Shown: positions 1 through 8,407, numbered from the stretch's first letter. The stretch is DNA of 30,238 nt from Leptospira ellisii (GCF_002811955.1 NZ_NPEF01000009.1:2981-33218); one strand, 5' to 3'. The notes: generated from the sequence alone by a model not told the origin. A program made the numbers and translations.

Positions 1-825
1 GCCTTGCATGGCGGGGGATTCGTAATTGCCCCCGGAAATTTCCAAAAGATCCAATCCTTTTCCGTTCAGAAGTTCGATCACTCGGATCGCGTCCTCTTCC
101 CGAAATCCTCCGTTTTGAAAATCCGCGGAATTCAATTTTACTCCTACGCCGAACGTGCGTTTGACGACGCTTCTGATTCCCGAAACGATTTCCAAAAGAA
201 GAAGCGCCCGATTTTCAAGAGGGCCTCCCCACCGGTCCTCGCGCCGATTGCTGAGCGGAGAAAGGAATTGATTGAGAAGATATCCGTGCGCCGCGTGAAT
301 TTCCACTCCGTCAAAACCTGACTCTTCCGCGACGAGAGCAGCTTGAACGAAACGATCTATGATTCTTCGGATTTCGTCCTCGGACAAGGCGCGCGGAACT
401 CCGAAAACTTTGGAGAACATTCTTCCGGGAATTTTCACCGGAACCGCGGAAGGGGCCACGGGGGTTTTCGAAAGAAATCCGAAGGTTTGTCTTCCGGGAT
501 GATTGATCTGCATCCACATGCGGGAACCTTCCCTTTTTCCGGCCTCGGCCCAACGTTTAAAATCGTCCAAATCGTTCTTTTTTTGGATGATTACGTTTCC
601 CGGTCCGGTCAACGCGTTCGGATCCACCATGACGTTCCCTGTCAAAAGAAGACCGGCTCCGCTGCGGCCCCATCGTTCGTACAAACGGATCAAGGATTCT
701 CCGGGCAAAAATCGGCGATCCGCTAAACTTTCTTCCATGGAGGCTTTGGCGATTCTGTTGGAAAAAATACCTCCGTTCGGTAGGGTAAGGGGTTCGTGTA
801 AAGGGGATTTCGGTTGAGCGGGCAT
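1..825 (-). CDS. NADH:flavin oxidoreductase / Old Yellow Enzyme family, partial (C-terminus beyond left edge)
   Basis: FMN-dependent oxidoreductase of the OYE/2,4-dienoyl-CoA reductase TIM-barrel family; 275 residues are visible and the frame stays open to base 1. Visible signatures: QINHPGRQ (about residues 106-113, the FMN-side Q-x-x-H-x-G-R strand), then IHAAHGYLLNQFLSPLSNRR (about 176-195), in which H177 and H180 form the His-x-x-His substrate-anchoring pair. RWGG follows at about 198-201. The ATG at 823-825 is preceded by GGAGA at a normal distance. The gene is divergent from a TetR regulator 144 bp away, an arrangement like nemR-nemA of enterobacteria, so induction by electrophiles or unsaturated carbonyl compounds is a reasonable inference. 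It is not a close paralogue of the OYE at 8507, which carries His-x-x-Asn. Substrate unknown. Confidence 0.9.
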   Translation of the reverse strand, partial: MPAQPKSPLHEPLTLPNGGIFSNRIAKASMEESLADRRFLPGESLIRLYERWGRSGAGLLLTGNVMVDPNALTGPGNVIIQKKNDLDDFKRWAEAGKREGSRMWMQINHPGRQTFGFLSKTPVAPSAVPVKIPGRMFSKVFGVPRALSEDEIRRIIDRFVQAALVAEESGFDGVEIHAAHGYLLNQFLSPLSNRREDRWGGPLENRALLLLEIVSGIRSVVKRTFGVGVKLNSADFQNGGFREEDAIRVIELLNGKGLDLLEISGGNYESPAMQG

Positions 826-850
826 CGTTTGTCTCCAGTTGGAAATTACT

Positions 851-917
851 TTCCTACTCATCGGTATTTATTTGAAAATAGGCGTCAAACTAAATTCCTA
901 CTGGAAGGTATTTATTT
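851..917. promoter_or_regulatory. Tandem direct-repeat operator between flavin oxidoreductase and tetR
   Basis: Two copies of TTCCTACT-N4-GGTATTTATTT lie at 851-873 and 895-917, identical outside the four-base spacer and 44 bp apart start to start (about four helical turns). Each holds an imperfect dyad TAC-N6-GTA, as expected for a TetR dimer. A TTGACG-like -35 for the leftward gene lies between them (complement of 884-889). Inferred to be the binding sites of the adjacent TetR protein. Confidence 0.6.
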
Positions 918-969
918 TAAGAAAAGGAGTCGAATTCGTTTGACCCAAGGAATGAATTTGGAAGGATGA

Positions 970-1617
970 ATGCGGGACTTCCCTTTTATGTCTAAAACCC
1001 TGGGTTGGAAAAAGCTGCCGGAAGACGTTCGCCGGGAATCGATCCTCGCCGCCGCGATGCGTTGTTTTTTCTCCAAAGGGTTTGAAAAAACTTCGGTGCA
1101 GGATATCGCGGATACGGCCGGTTTGACGAAAGGGGGGATTTACTTTCACTTCGAAAGTAAGGAGGAAATTCGGGATACTCTGATTCGGGAATTTCTCGAT
1201 TTGGATCGTTTCGGTTTTCAAGATCCCGAAGTTAGGGCTTTACCGCCGCATCTTCGTCTCAAGGAATTTTTGGAACGTCTTGCAAAACGTCTTACGATCG
1301 AAGGCAATTGTTCCCCGCGTTTGTTCGCCGAGGCTACGTCCGGCGGGGGAAATATGGAAGGGGAAATCCTCTCCTTTTACGATTCTTTGGAAACTCTTTT
1401 CGCCGAAACGATTCGGGAAGGACAGGCTGCGGGTAAAATCGTCTCCACGATGCCCGCTCCTTTGATGGCCCGTACGATTTTGGCTGTGTTCGACGGGCTC
1501 CAGATTCAGGCGGATATTTCCCCCGCTCAAAGGGACTTACAAACGAGGGGGAGAGAGGTTTTAAATTCCTTTTTTAAGAATTTGCTTTTGAACTTGGATC
1601 CTTCCTGCGAAAGTTAA
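970..1617 (+). CDS. TetR/AcrR family transcriptional regulator
   Basis: A 215-residue one-component repressor. The N-terminal helix-turn-helix spans about residues 24-65, with the core TSVQDIADTAGLTKGGIYFH (41-60) being a textbook TetR_N motif; the rest is an all-helical ligand-binding and dimerisation domain without recognisable specificity. Start at 970 is chosen because GGAAGGA sits just upstream; the in-frame ATG at 988 has no such site. Its divergent partner is a flavin oxidoreductase, and the shared spacer carries two identical 19-base repeats, so it most likely represses that gene and itself. Cys114 in a GNCSPRLF segment could be a redox sensor by analogy with NemR, but that is speculation. 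No downstream co-directional gene follows; the next gene is convergent. Confidence 0.9.
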   Translation: MRDFPFMSKTLGWKKLPEDVRRESILAAAMRCFFSKGFEKTSVQDIADTAGLTKGGIYFHFESKEEIRDTLIREFLDLDRFGFQDPEVRALPPHLRLKEFLERLAKRLTIEGNCSPRLFAEATSGGGNMEGEILSFYDSLETLFAETIREGQAAGKIVSTMPAPLMARTILAVFDGLQIQADISPAQRDLQTRGREVLNSFFKNLLLNLDPSCES

Positions 1618-1712
1618 GTCGCTGAAATTAAAATCCTCTCCGATTCGACGTCGCTCCGTTCGAAACTTCACCTTCGTTCGTCTTTTGCGCAATCTGCGTG
1701 CGCGTTTCCGCT

Positions 1713-2888
1713 TTAGACGCCGAGCGTTCGTAAGAGAGTATACAATCCGATGCCTAGATAATTTCCGATCGCATATCCGATCAAACCGGTGAGAATTCCG
1801 ACCACTAAAATTCCCTTATTGCCGATCGCCTGCGCGACGGGAGGCACGAAGGCCGGACCGTAGATGCTCGATACGGAAGTGATGATCCAAGTGTCGACTG
1901 GAATTCTGAATACAACCCCCAGAAGCAAATGTAGTAAAACCGATCCGGTCAGAATCGTAATCAGGATGATCAACACCGGACCGAAATCGCGTTTTAATTC
2001 CTCCAGATTCGCGAGAAATCCGATCGCGGTGGAAAACACGAGAATCAGATAACTTCCGAATTCGTAGGTCTTTAACTGACGAACCTTGGAATGAAAGGAG
2101 ATTCCGATTCCCCAAGTCGTGATTCCGAGAAGGATTGAAGGCGCGTAAAGAGAGGAAAAAATCAGAAAGGTGAAGGCGATCGAAACCCCGAAACCGACGA
2201 CCGCGAGTAAAAGACCGATTCCGTTCGGAAGGATGAGATTTTTCCAGAGCACGGGTGTATGAGGTTTCTCTAATGTTTTTTGCTCTTCCGGAATTTCCCC
2301 GACCGAGTTCGTCTTATTCTCCTCCGGTTTGAGAAATAGGGAAAAGAATTTTTTCCCGAAAGTAAGCAGAAACAAAAGATACAAACCCCCGATCACGATA
2401 TCCACGGTGTTCACCAAGGCGATGGTTTCTTTGGCGGTGCCCAGAGCCATTCCGATCGCGTTCAGATTGGGGGTTCCTCCGGTATACATTCCCGAAAGCA
2501 TACTGGCTATTTTCGAGGTTTCGGGATGAATTCCCGCGTAGTAATATCCCGCTACACCGGAAACGATCGCGACGGAAACCGCGGAAAGTAAAAAGGAGAA
2601 GAGCGCTAAACGGGCTTCTCCGAGACCCTTTCTAAAATCGGTGGAACTTAGAAGTAAGGGAATTGCCAAAGGAATCGTGACGTCGGCGAAGGTGAGGGGG
2701 ATTTCCTTGGGAAGCCAGCCTTTGGGGACGAAATTTCCGAGTAGAATACCCGCGATGTAACATACGGAAACCGGGCCTAAAATGCCGATCCATTTTACCG
2801 TTTTGGTCAGTCGGATGGCGAGCCACGGAAACAAAAGCAGAAATAGGGTGAGAAAAACCGCGCACAAAATTGAAACGATCGATTCCAT
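1713..2888 (-). CDS. DUF819 family integral membrane protein (YjcL-like)
   Basis: A 391-residue polytopic protein with about ten hydrophobic segments and a charged cytoplasmic loop (roughly residues 190-210, rich in E, K and N). GPVSVCYIAGILLGN (about 38-52) and a glycine-rich MLSGMYTGGTPNLNAIG segment (about 130-146) fit the DUF819 family, whose two inverted halves resemble small-solute transporters. Substrate is not known for the family, so a transport role is only inferred. ATG is preceded by AGGAACT. Convergent with tetR and divergent from the DUF4846 lipoprotein; it looks monocistronic. Confidence 0.75.
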   Translation of the reverse strand: MESIVSILCAVFLTLFLLLFPWLAIRLTKTVKWIGILGPVSVCYIAGILLGNFVPKGWLPKEIPLTFADVTIPLAIPLLLSSTDFRKGLGEARLALFSFLLSAVSVAIVSGVAGYYYAGIHPETSKIASMLSGMYTGGTPNLNAIGMALGTAKETIALVNTVDIVIGGLYLLFLLTFGKKFFSLFLKPEENKTNSVGEIPEEQKTLEKPHTPVLWKNLILPNGIGLLLAVVGFGVSIAFTFLIFSSLYAPSILLGITTWGIGISFHSKVRQLKTYEFGSYLILVFSTAIGFLANLEELKRDFGPVLIILITILTGSVLLHLLLGVVFRIPVDTWIITSVSSIYGPAFVPPVAQAIGNKGILVVGILTGLIGYAIGNYLGIGLYTLLRTLGV

Positions 2889-3258
2889 TAGAGTTCCTGA
2901 ATATAAAATCTCGATTTCCGCGGATCCGCACTTCGAAATCGTTTCCGATTTTTAGAACGAATCCGAAAGTCTCCGGTCCTGATCGGGATCGGAAAACTTT
3001 ATGGGACAGGCCGGACATTACGTCCGAGTTTCCGGCGCTTTTTATTTTTCGGACCGGAACAAACTCTTAACTCTTTCTTTTGGAAAAGTATCGAAAGGCG
3101 ATTTCTAAAATTCAAGCAGAAAAGAAGTTTAGGGTTCGATCGGTGTTCTTCTTTTTGTACGAAATTCTAAAATTTTGGCGAAACGGTTTATTTTTTTATC
3201 CGTATTCTTTTTTAAAAAATCGGAACCGATTCTTCGATATCAAACGGTCCTATATGAA
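2889..3258. other. Intergenic region between divergent DUF819 and DUF4846 genes
   Basis: About 370 bases with no gene I accept. The right half is A/T-rich, with T runs at 3189-3215, and a short near-dyad ATCGG-AA-CCGAT at 3219-3230. A 62-codon frame at 3080-3268 exists but has no family signature and runs into the next gene. Promoters for both flanking genes must lie here; no clean -35/-10 pair is visible. Confidence 0.5.
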
Positions 3259-4020
3259 ATGTTCTTGAAATCCCGCTTTTTACCCGTATGGGTTCTGTTT
3301 TCCATTCTACTTTTACCCGGATGTCCCGGAGCGCAAAACGAAACGGGGGCGAAAAAAATCGCTGAGATCCCGGTTCCCAGAGGAAGCGAACGGGTTTCCT
3401 TTCCCAAGGATTCGTTTTCGGAATTCGTCCGTAATCTTCCCCTCAAATCCGAAAAAACCCTTTGGACGTTTCAAAAAAGGAACATCCTCGGACGTTACGA
3501 TGCGATCGGGGTTCTGGATTTGCCCCTTCTTTTTCGGGACGACTTGGAACAATGCGCGGATTATTCGATGCGGGTTTGGGCGGAATACCACAAACAAACC
3601 GGAAATCTGGATCGATTGTATTTATTCGACTACAACGGAAATAAAAAGGGGTTTCGTCAAAGCGGACTTTCCTATGCTTCCTTTTTGAGAAAGGCGTTCG
3701 CCTCCTCCAACTCTTTTTCGCTGAAACGCGGAGCGTCTCCGATTTCGGAATCGGATCTGCGTCCCGGGGATCTTTTCGTTCAAAACGAGGACGGGGGTAT
3801 CGGGCACGTATCGATGATCTTGGATTCGGTCAGAGATTCGAACGGAAAAAAGATGTTTTTGATCGGGTTCAGCTTTATGCCGGCCCAGGAAATGCACGTG
3901 GAACGCGCTCCGAAGGGATTCGGTTCCTCCGGTTGGTTTACCTACGAAGGTTTCGTGAATCACCTTAAGGAATCGTATCCGTACGGAACTCCGGTGTTGC
4001 GGCGTTTTTCGGATTCCTGA
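3259..4020 (+). CDS. DUF4846 domain lipoprotein
   Basis: Predicted 253-residue exported lipoprotein. From the ATG at 3259 there is a short signal peptide ending in LLLPGC, giving a lipidated Cys22; a longer frame from 3175 would bury this signal and is not used. The body matches DUF4846: an N-terminal RYDAIGVLDLPLLFRDDLEQCADYSMR stretch (the family's aspartate and Q/E-QCAD signature; about residues 86-112), a PGDLFV strand, a GGIGHVSMILDSV strand and SFMPAQEMHVER near the end. The family is uncharacterised; the His in GHV and the exposed MPAQ-x-H element look like an active site but no reaction is established. The start has no strong ribosome site, so the exact initiation codon is uncertain. 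Convergent with the membrane protein downstream. Confidence 0.8.
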   Translation: MFLKSRFLPVWVLFSILLLPGCPGAQNETGAKKIAEIPVPRGSERVSFPKDSFSEFVRNLPLKSEKTLWTFQKRNILGRYDAIGVLDLPLLFRDDLEQCADYSMRVWAEYHKQTGNLDRLYLFDYNGNKKGFRQSGLSYASFLRKAFASSNSFSLKRGASPISESDLRPGDLFVQNEDGGIGHVSMILDSVRDSNGKKMFLIGFSFMPAQEMHVERAPKGFGSSGWFTYEGFVNHLKESYPYGTPVLRRFSDS

Positions 4021-4057
4021 ACGGAACGCGGGAATCCGAAGATTCGCTCTTTTTAAT

Positions 4058-4071
4058 TCGGTTTAAACCGA
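4058..4071. repeat. 14-bp perfect palindrome between convergent genes
   Basis: TCGGTTTAAACCGA is perfectly self-complementary, in the 57-bp gap between two convergent genes. There is no loop, so it is a poor RNA hairpin; it could assist termination in both directions or be a protein site. Role unknown. Confidence 0.4.
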
Positions 4072-4077
4072 TTTCGT

Positions 4078-4815
4078 TTAAATCGAACTCGATACGGCGA
4101 CGTTTCCTTCCGTCCTCCATTCTTTCCAACCGATCGCGATTCCCAGGATATGCCCCGCAAAGGCGAGTGGAACCATAAACAAAGGCAGAAAACAGACGGG
4201 GTATTGCGTCACTACTATGTTAGGCGGATCCGTAAATAGGATTCGGAACGGAAACGGGGCCGAGGCGATTCCCGTGAAGACCGTCACTCCCAGAACCGCG
4301 ATCGCCGTAGCGTTCCATCCTAAGATCCATTTTTTGGAAAGAATTCCTTTCGAAACGAGAAGGAAAAGGATCGGAGCGGTGATCGGAACCCAAACGTCGA
4401 AGTTTCTGCCCTTGATCGTCATGATATCGGAGATCAATCCTTCCCGGACCAAAAGAACGATCAGCACTTCCGGAAGAATTCTCCAGATCTGAAACAGACA
4501 AAGATCGGCGGATCCGAGCCGCGTTAGATTTCGATGCGCCCGTTTCGTAAAACCGAAACCTACGAAAAGGATCAAAGTCGATAGGACTCCGATTAAAAGC
4601 CTCGGAGGAAGATCGAATCGGAAGAAGAATTCCCGAAGTCCCAAAAACCATTGTCCGATTAAAAAAGCTAAAACGACAAGGAATCCGTATGCCGGTTCGT
4701 TCAACGGTTCGGAGACGCTCTTTCGCATAAAAAAGACCGAAAGGATCGCAACGAGCGTTCCGCAGGACGCGAGCGTAAACGCGGAAATATAAACGGGGAT
4801 AGAATTTGTTTCCAT
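4078..4815 (-). CDS. Polytopic membrane protein of unknown function
   Basis: A 245-residue protein with about seven hydrophobic helices and short charged loops; I recognise no family. Notable elements are an FRFDLPPR loop near residue 67, an FTKRAHRNLTRLGS loop near 88-101, and a C-terminal GIAIGWKEW segment. The ATG is preceded by GGAGG at ideal distance. It lies 88 bp downstream of, and on the same strand as, a membrane protein with a LuxR-type DNA-binding tail, so the two may be co-transcribed and could form a sensing pair. That link is inferred only from position. Convergent with the DUF4846 gene. Confidence 0.65.
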   Translation of the reverse strand: METNSIPVYISAFTLASCGTLVAILSVFFMRKSVSEPLNEPAYGFLVVLAFLIGQWFLGLREFFFRFDLPPRLLIGVLSTLILFVGFGFTKRAHRNLTRLGSADLCLFQIWRILPEVLIVLLVREGLISDIMTIKGRNFDVWVPITAPILFLLVSKGILSKKWILGWNATAIAVLGVTVFTGIASAPFPFRILFTDPPNIVVTQYPVCFLPLFMVPLAFAGHILGIAIGWKEWRTEGNVAVSSSI

Positions 4816-4903
4816 GGAAACCTCCGCGTAAGAGGTTAGCAGGTTTCGGGGAACGGGACCATGGTTTGGTCGTCACGAATCGGATTTTTCGCCGTGACGA
4901 TCG

Positions 4904-5983
4904 TCACGGTTTCTTATACGAATGCAGAAATACGGTCAATCTTTGGAATTTTTCTTTTCCGTCGGATTCCTTTTCGCGATCGATCGTTTTACCGTAAAGA
5001 TTCACTAAATGATTCCTTAATGTTCCGTTCGCGATCCCTAAAAAAAATCCGATCTGTTTTCGAGTATAACCTTCCGCTATGAGTTCGCAGATTCTAAGTT
5101 CCTGTTTGGTCAGACCTTTCCGAGTTAAGAAACTCAAATCCAAAAGTTCCGTCGTTTCCTTTTTGCGGAACAGACGCAGAACGACCCAGGAAGCGCCGAC
5201 TCCGATCGCAGAAAGTAGGATCGTTTGCAATCGTGCGGATTCTCCGCCGAAAAAAAATACGGAAAGGGATCCGCAGCCGAGCGCGACGCTCGCGCTCGCC
5301 GATAATTCGGCGACCTTGTGGAAAAAAGATTCCGCCCGATCCCTCGAAAGATAAACGGAAATGAAAACGCTGACGATCGTGTCGGCGCCCATTCCGAGCG
5401 GAAAAACGTTCCATCCGAAAAGGGGAAGAAAGTTCGTTCCCAGTCCCAACCACCAACATAAAACCAAAAACGGAATCCAACCTTGTACGGGAGCTTCCTT
5501 CGGTTTTAAAAGAACGAACAAGGAAAGAATAAAACCGATCCCGAAAAAGCCTCCCACCAGAATTCTGGCTCGAATTTCCAAAACGGGGAACCGGCCCCAT
5601 GAATAGGATTTCCATTCCCGAATCAGAACCGATTTTTCCGAAGCAGAATAATCCCACTCGATCAGAAAAATCAAAGCGATCGCGATCGCAATCAAGGTCG
5701 CGGTTGTCGCCGATGCTACCTTTCTTCCGGAAAGAATCCTACTCAGACAAAGCAGCAGAGGAGGAACGAAAAAAATGAAATGCCGGAAGACATGAAAGAA
5801 TAAGTAGGCCCGATCGGGAGACGAAGAGGAGAGCAGAAAGAAAAGGGAAAGGTTACCGCCCGCCAACACCGCGAGAAGGATTCGAAAATAATTTCCGAAC
5901 GAATCTTTGTCCTTCCATAACGCGAAGAACGCCGCGAGATTCGCGAACATCGCCGTAAGAGGGAACAGTTGAACGATTTCCAT
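4904..5983 (-). CDS. Membrane-embedded LuxR-type transcriptional regulator
   Basis: A 359-residue protein with two parts. Residues 1-270 hold about eight hydrophobic helices, including a histidine-bearing FFHVFRHFIFF helix (62-72). Residues 285-335 form a LuxR/GerE helix-turn-helix: LTKQELRICELIAEGYTRKQ (291-310), then IGFFLGIANGTLRNHLVNLYGKT, matching the usual LT-x-x-E ... I-A-x-x-L ... T-V-x-x-H-x-x-x-I/L-y-x-K pattern, with TLRNH in place of the common TVKxH. A one-component membrane regulator is therefore expected, sensing through its helices and binding DNA from the membrane. It lacks receiver or PAS domains. A 9-bp inverted repeat lies 10-38 bases upstream of its start, a likely autoregulatory site. 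The helical part could alternatively resemble 7TM kinase sensors. Confidence 0.75.
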   Translation of the reverse strand: MEIVQLFPLTAMFANLAAFFALWKDKDSFGNYFRILLAVLAGGNLSLFFLLSSSSPDRAYLFFHVFRHFIFFVPPLLLCLSRILSGRKVASATTATLIAIAIALIFLIEWDYSASEKSVLIREWKSYSWGRFPVLEIRARILVGGFFGIGFILSLFVLLKPKEAPVQGWIPFLVLCWWLGLGTNFLPLFGWNVFPLGMGADTIVSVFISVYLSRDRAESFFHKVAELSASASVALGCGSLSVFFFGGESARLQTILLSAIGVGASWVVLRLFRKKETTELLDLSFLTRKGLTKQELRICELIAEGYTRKQIGFFLGIANGTLRNHLVNLYGKTIDREKESDGKEKFQRLTVFLHSYKKP

Positions 5984-5992
5984 ACCGCCGAT

Positions 5993-6021
5993 CGATCATT
6001 CGAAAGAATTTAGAATGATCG
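5993..6021. promoter_or_regulatory. Inverted repeat between LuxR-type regulator and htrA-like gene
   Basis: CGATCATTC (5993-6001) and GAATGATCG (6013-6021) are perfect inverted 9-mers separated by 11 bases. The element begins only 10 bases before the start codon of the leftward regulator, so it would lie in its leader or promoter. Spacing of half-site centres (20 bp, about two turns) suits a dimeric DNA-binding protein. Operator role is inferred. Confidence 0.5.
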
Positions 6022-6137
6022 CATTCTCGAAAACTTTTTTTTGCTGTAAAGATCTTTCCGATGTCCGAGTTTTGATTTTGGAACGATAAAAAAAACGATC
6101 CGCAATCCGACCGAACCTTCGGAGTTTAAAACGAAAT

Positions 6138-7169
6138 ATGAAACGAACCGCATCGATCCTCGCTCTTCTTTTTACGATTTTTCTTTCCTGTTCGAAAAGT
6201 CCGCAAGAAGTCGACGACCTTAACGAGGAAAGTCTGAACGTCTCCCTACATCTTCAAAACAGATTGAACGTTTTGGTTTCTAAAATTTCCCCCGCGACCG
6301 TGAGCGTTTTTCCCAAAGGAAGTTCGCCCGGATCGACGGCGATCGGATCCGGATTTTACATCGATTCGGAAGGACATGTCTTGACGTGTCATCACGTGAT
6401 TCGAGGCGGATCGGAATTTCTGATTCAACCCGCAAGATCGGGAAAGCTGATCCGCGCGAAGTTGATCAAGGAGGATCCCGAGTCCGATCTCGCGTTGTTG
6501 GAGTCCGCAAACGAAGAAGTACAAACCCCTTTTATACCGGTTCCTAAGATGAACGTACCGAAGGAAGGAACCGTATATCTTTCGTTCGGAGCGGCTTACG
6601 GACTTCCCGATTCCGTATCCAGCGGAATCGTTTCCTTTCCGCAACGTTCCAAAGTGGATCCCGCACATCCGGAAAAAGGATTCGTACAATTGAGTCTTCC
6701 CATATATCCGGGCATGTCCGGAGGCGCGATCGTGGATCTCCAAGGGAATTTAATCGGCGTTCAACGATTTACTTATAATACGGGAGGAAATTTTCCGATC
6801 GGACCGGGTTTTGCGATTCCTGCGGGACATGTTTCCAACTTCTTGGAATCCTCCGTTCAGTTGCGCGAGAACAAAATCAGAGTACAAAGAGGTATCGTTG
6901 AAATTCCGTTCGTAACTCCGCATTTGATCGAAAAATTAAAACTTCCGTATCCGCTCGGAATGATCGTAAGTTATGTCCAAAAGGATTCGATCGCGGAAAC
7001 GGCGGGAATTCAAAGGTATGATTTTATAACGCACGTTAGAGGGAAAAAAGTCAATACGTCCCCCGAGTTTTACCGTGAAATCGCCTCCGATCCGGGAGAA
7101 GTGGAGTTGGAATTTTTCCGAAACGGGAAACAAATGAAGGTCAATTTGGGCGCTTTGCCTTCTAAATAA
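6138..7169 (+). CDS. HtrA/Deg-like trypsin-fold serine protease lipoprotein with one PDZ domain
   Basis: A 343-residue envelope protease. The signal peptide ends IFLSC, so Cys18 is probably lipidated. The trypsin-like domain (about 45-235) keeps the full catalytic triad: His86 in LTCHHV (where HtrA has TNNHV), Asp117 in ESDLAL, and Ser194 in PGMSGGAI. A single PDZ domain follows (about 250-340, with LGMIVSYVQKDSIAETAGI as its core). One PDZ and membrane attachment make the architecture closer to DegS than to the two-PDZ DegP/DegQ, though the anchor here is lipid rather than a helix. Probable role is periplasmic or outer-membrane proteolysis of damaged or signalling substrates. It is divergent from the membrane-embedded LuxR regulator, and the shared spacer carries an inverted repeat, so control by that regulator is possible. 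Confidence 0.88.
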   Translation: MKRTASILALLFTIFLSCSKSPQEVDDLNEESLNVSLHLQNRLNVLVSKISPATVSVFPKGSSPGSTAIGSGFYIDSEGHVLTCHHVIRGGSEFLIQPARSGKLIRAKLIKEDPESDLALLESANEEVQTPFIPVPKMNVPKEGTVYLSFGAAYGLPDSVSSGIVSFPQRSKVDPAHPEKGFVQLSLPIYPGMSGGAIVDLQGNLIGVQRFTYNTGGNFPIGPGFAIPAGHVSNFLESSVQLRENKIRVQRGIVEIPFVTPHLIEKLKLPYPLGMIVSYVQKDSIAETAGIQRYDFITHVRGKKVNTSPEFYREIASDPGEVELEFFRNGKQMKVNLGALPSK

Positions 7170-7265
7170 GAAATTTAATATTTCCTGAAAAAAAGCGTCG
7201 ACTGCGTGTCCTTTTTGACTTAGACAAGGGATAAAATTTTAAACCCATTTTCTCGGAGAAAAAAA

Positions 7266-8348
7266 ATGAAGACGAACAAGAGTTTGATTTTCTCTTTGAT
7301 TCTTTTGACCGCGTTCATCGCGTGTAAAAAAGATAAGAAGGATGATAGCACTCAAAATTTGGCATTGTTGGCGCTTTTGAATAACGGAACCAGCGGACAA
7401 CTCAGTCCGGAACAAAAATCCGCAAGTTCGACCGCAAACGGAGCCGTCAATGCGGCGACCGCTGCACAGAATAACGGAGGCGGTATGACCGCATCCAACG
7501 ATATTCAAACCGAACAAATGCTCGTAGCGCGCATTTTCGAAAACGGAATGGATCCGATCGTGGCGAGAGAGACTTCCTCCCAAATCGCGGCTCTGCATAA
7601 GGATAAAAAGGAAAATCCCGTTCACCTAACGGCAATTACATCCAATTCCACCGGAGTTAGTCCGAACCTTACTTATACCTTTTCCGGCGACGTTCCGGGG
7701 AACGGTATCAACGTAACTTCCACCGATATCGGAGCGTTTCTCGGAGTTCCGGGATGTTCGATCGACATCATCTCCGCATCCGGAGCCCAAGGTACGGCGA
7801 CGTTCGCCAACGGGACTTTAGCGTATACCGGTAGCGGAAATGCGGGTGCGTTTAACGGAACGGGTGCTATGACTGCGGATGTGACCTTCAACAATTACGG
7901 TGTGTTTTACACGGATTGGTTGGCGTTCATTCAATTGGCCAAAAATCCTCCTTCTTCCACTCCGGATTTGTCTACTTGTGAAGGAATCAAATCGGTTTTC
8001 GGCTCGGTTTACAGCATCATGAACAAGTATGCGGTCATCAATTCCGGAGACGCTTCCATCGTTTACAACAGAACGTATTCCGGTCAGTCTTCGACTTCCA
8101 GCGTGGTTTCGAACTCCAAGTTCGATGCTACGGTCAATTCTCCCGCAGGTTTGAACATGACCGAGTACGAAGGCGCAGTTGCAGGAGCCGCAAAAACGGT
8201 AACCTTGCAAAACGTTAAGTATGCATACGAATCTTCGATTGCGATCAGCAATCCATCCGCGCCGGTTGCGAGCGGAAGTTTCAGCATTACCTTTTCGGGA
8301 ACCGTAAACGGAGTTGCGATCGATCAGATTTTTTCGTTTAACTTCTAA
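7266..8348 (+). CDS. Predicted lipoprotein of unknown function
   Basis: A 360-residue exported protein. Its signal peptide MKTNKSLIFSLILLTAFIAC gives a lipidated Cys20 followed by a KKDKKDD charged tether, a common Leptospira surface-lipoprotein layout. After a Ser/Ala/Asn-rich linker (about 40-80) and a short helical stretch, the remaining 240 residues are rich in T, S, N and G with alternating hydrophobics, suggesting beta structure. A single Cys pair (in VPGCSIDI and LSTCEGIK) could form a disulfide. I recognise no family. GGAG lies just before the ATG. A strong terminator follows at 8375, and the gene begins 96 bp after htrA, so it is probably its own unit. Confidence 0.75.
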   Translation: MKTNKSLIFSLILLTAFIACKKDKKDDSTQNLALLALLNNGTSGQLSPEQKSASSTANGAVNAATAAQNNGGGMTASNDIQTEQMLVARIFENGMDPIVARETSSQIAALHKDKKENPVHLTAITSNSTGVSPNLTYTFSGDVPGNGINVTSTDIGAFLGVPGCSIDIISASGAQGTATFANGTLAYTGSGNAGAFNGTGAMTADVTFNNYGVFYTDWLAFIQLAKNPPSSTPDLSTCEGIKSVFGSVYSIMNKYAVINSGDASIVYNRTYSGQSSTSSVVSNSKFDATVNSPAGLNMTEYEGAVAGAAKTVTLQNVKYAYESSIAISNPSAPVASGSFSITFSGTVNGVAIDQIFSFNF

Positions 8349-8374
8349 GATTTAAAAATCTTAAAATCGGTTGT

Positions 8375-8407
8375 AAAGGCCCTCCCTAAAAAGAGGGCCT
8401 TTTTTTT
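8375..8407 (+). terminator. Rho-independent terminator
   Basis: AAAGGCCCTC (8375-8384) pairs with GAGGGCCTTT (8393-8402) around an 8-base loop and runs into seven Ts (8401-8407). A textbook intrinsic terminator, 27 bases after the lipoprotein stop codon. Confidence 0.93.

Noticed and set aside
1618..1712. Terminator between tetR and the DUF819 gene
   Set aside because: Only a five-pair GCGCA/TGCGC stem (1687-1703) without a T-run; too weak to annotate.
3175..3258. N-terminal extension of the DUF4846 lipoprotein
   Set aside because: It would place the lipoprotein signal peptide 28 residues inside the protein.
3080..3268. A 62-codon frame in the spacer before the DUF4846 gene
   Set aside because: A/T-rich, no ribosome site, no recognisable domain, and it overlaps the next gene's start.
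4220..4876. A 218-codon leftward frame over the membrane-protein gene
   Set aside because: Arg- and Ser-rich out-of-frame shadow; the alternative frame encodes clear membrane helices and has GGAGG before its start.
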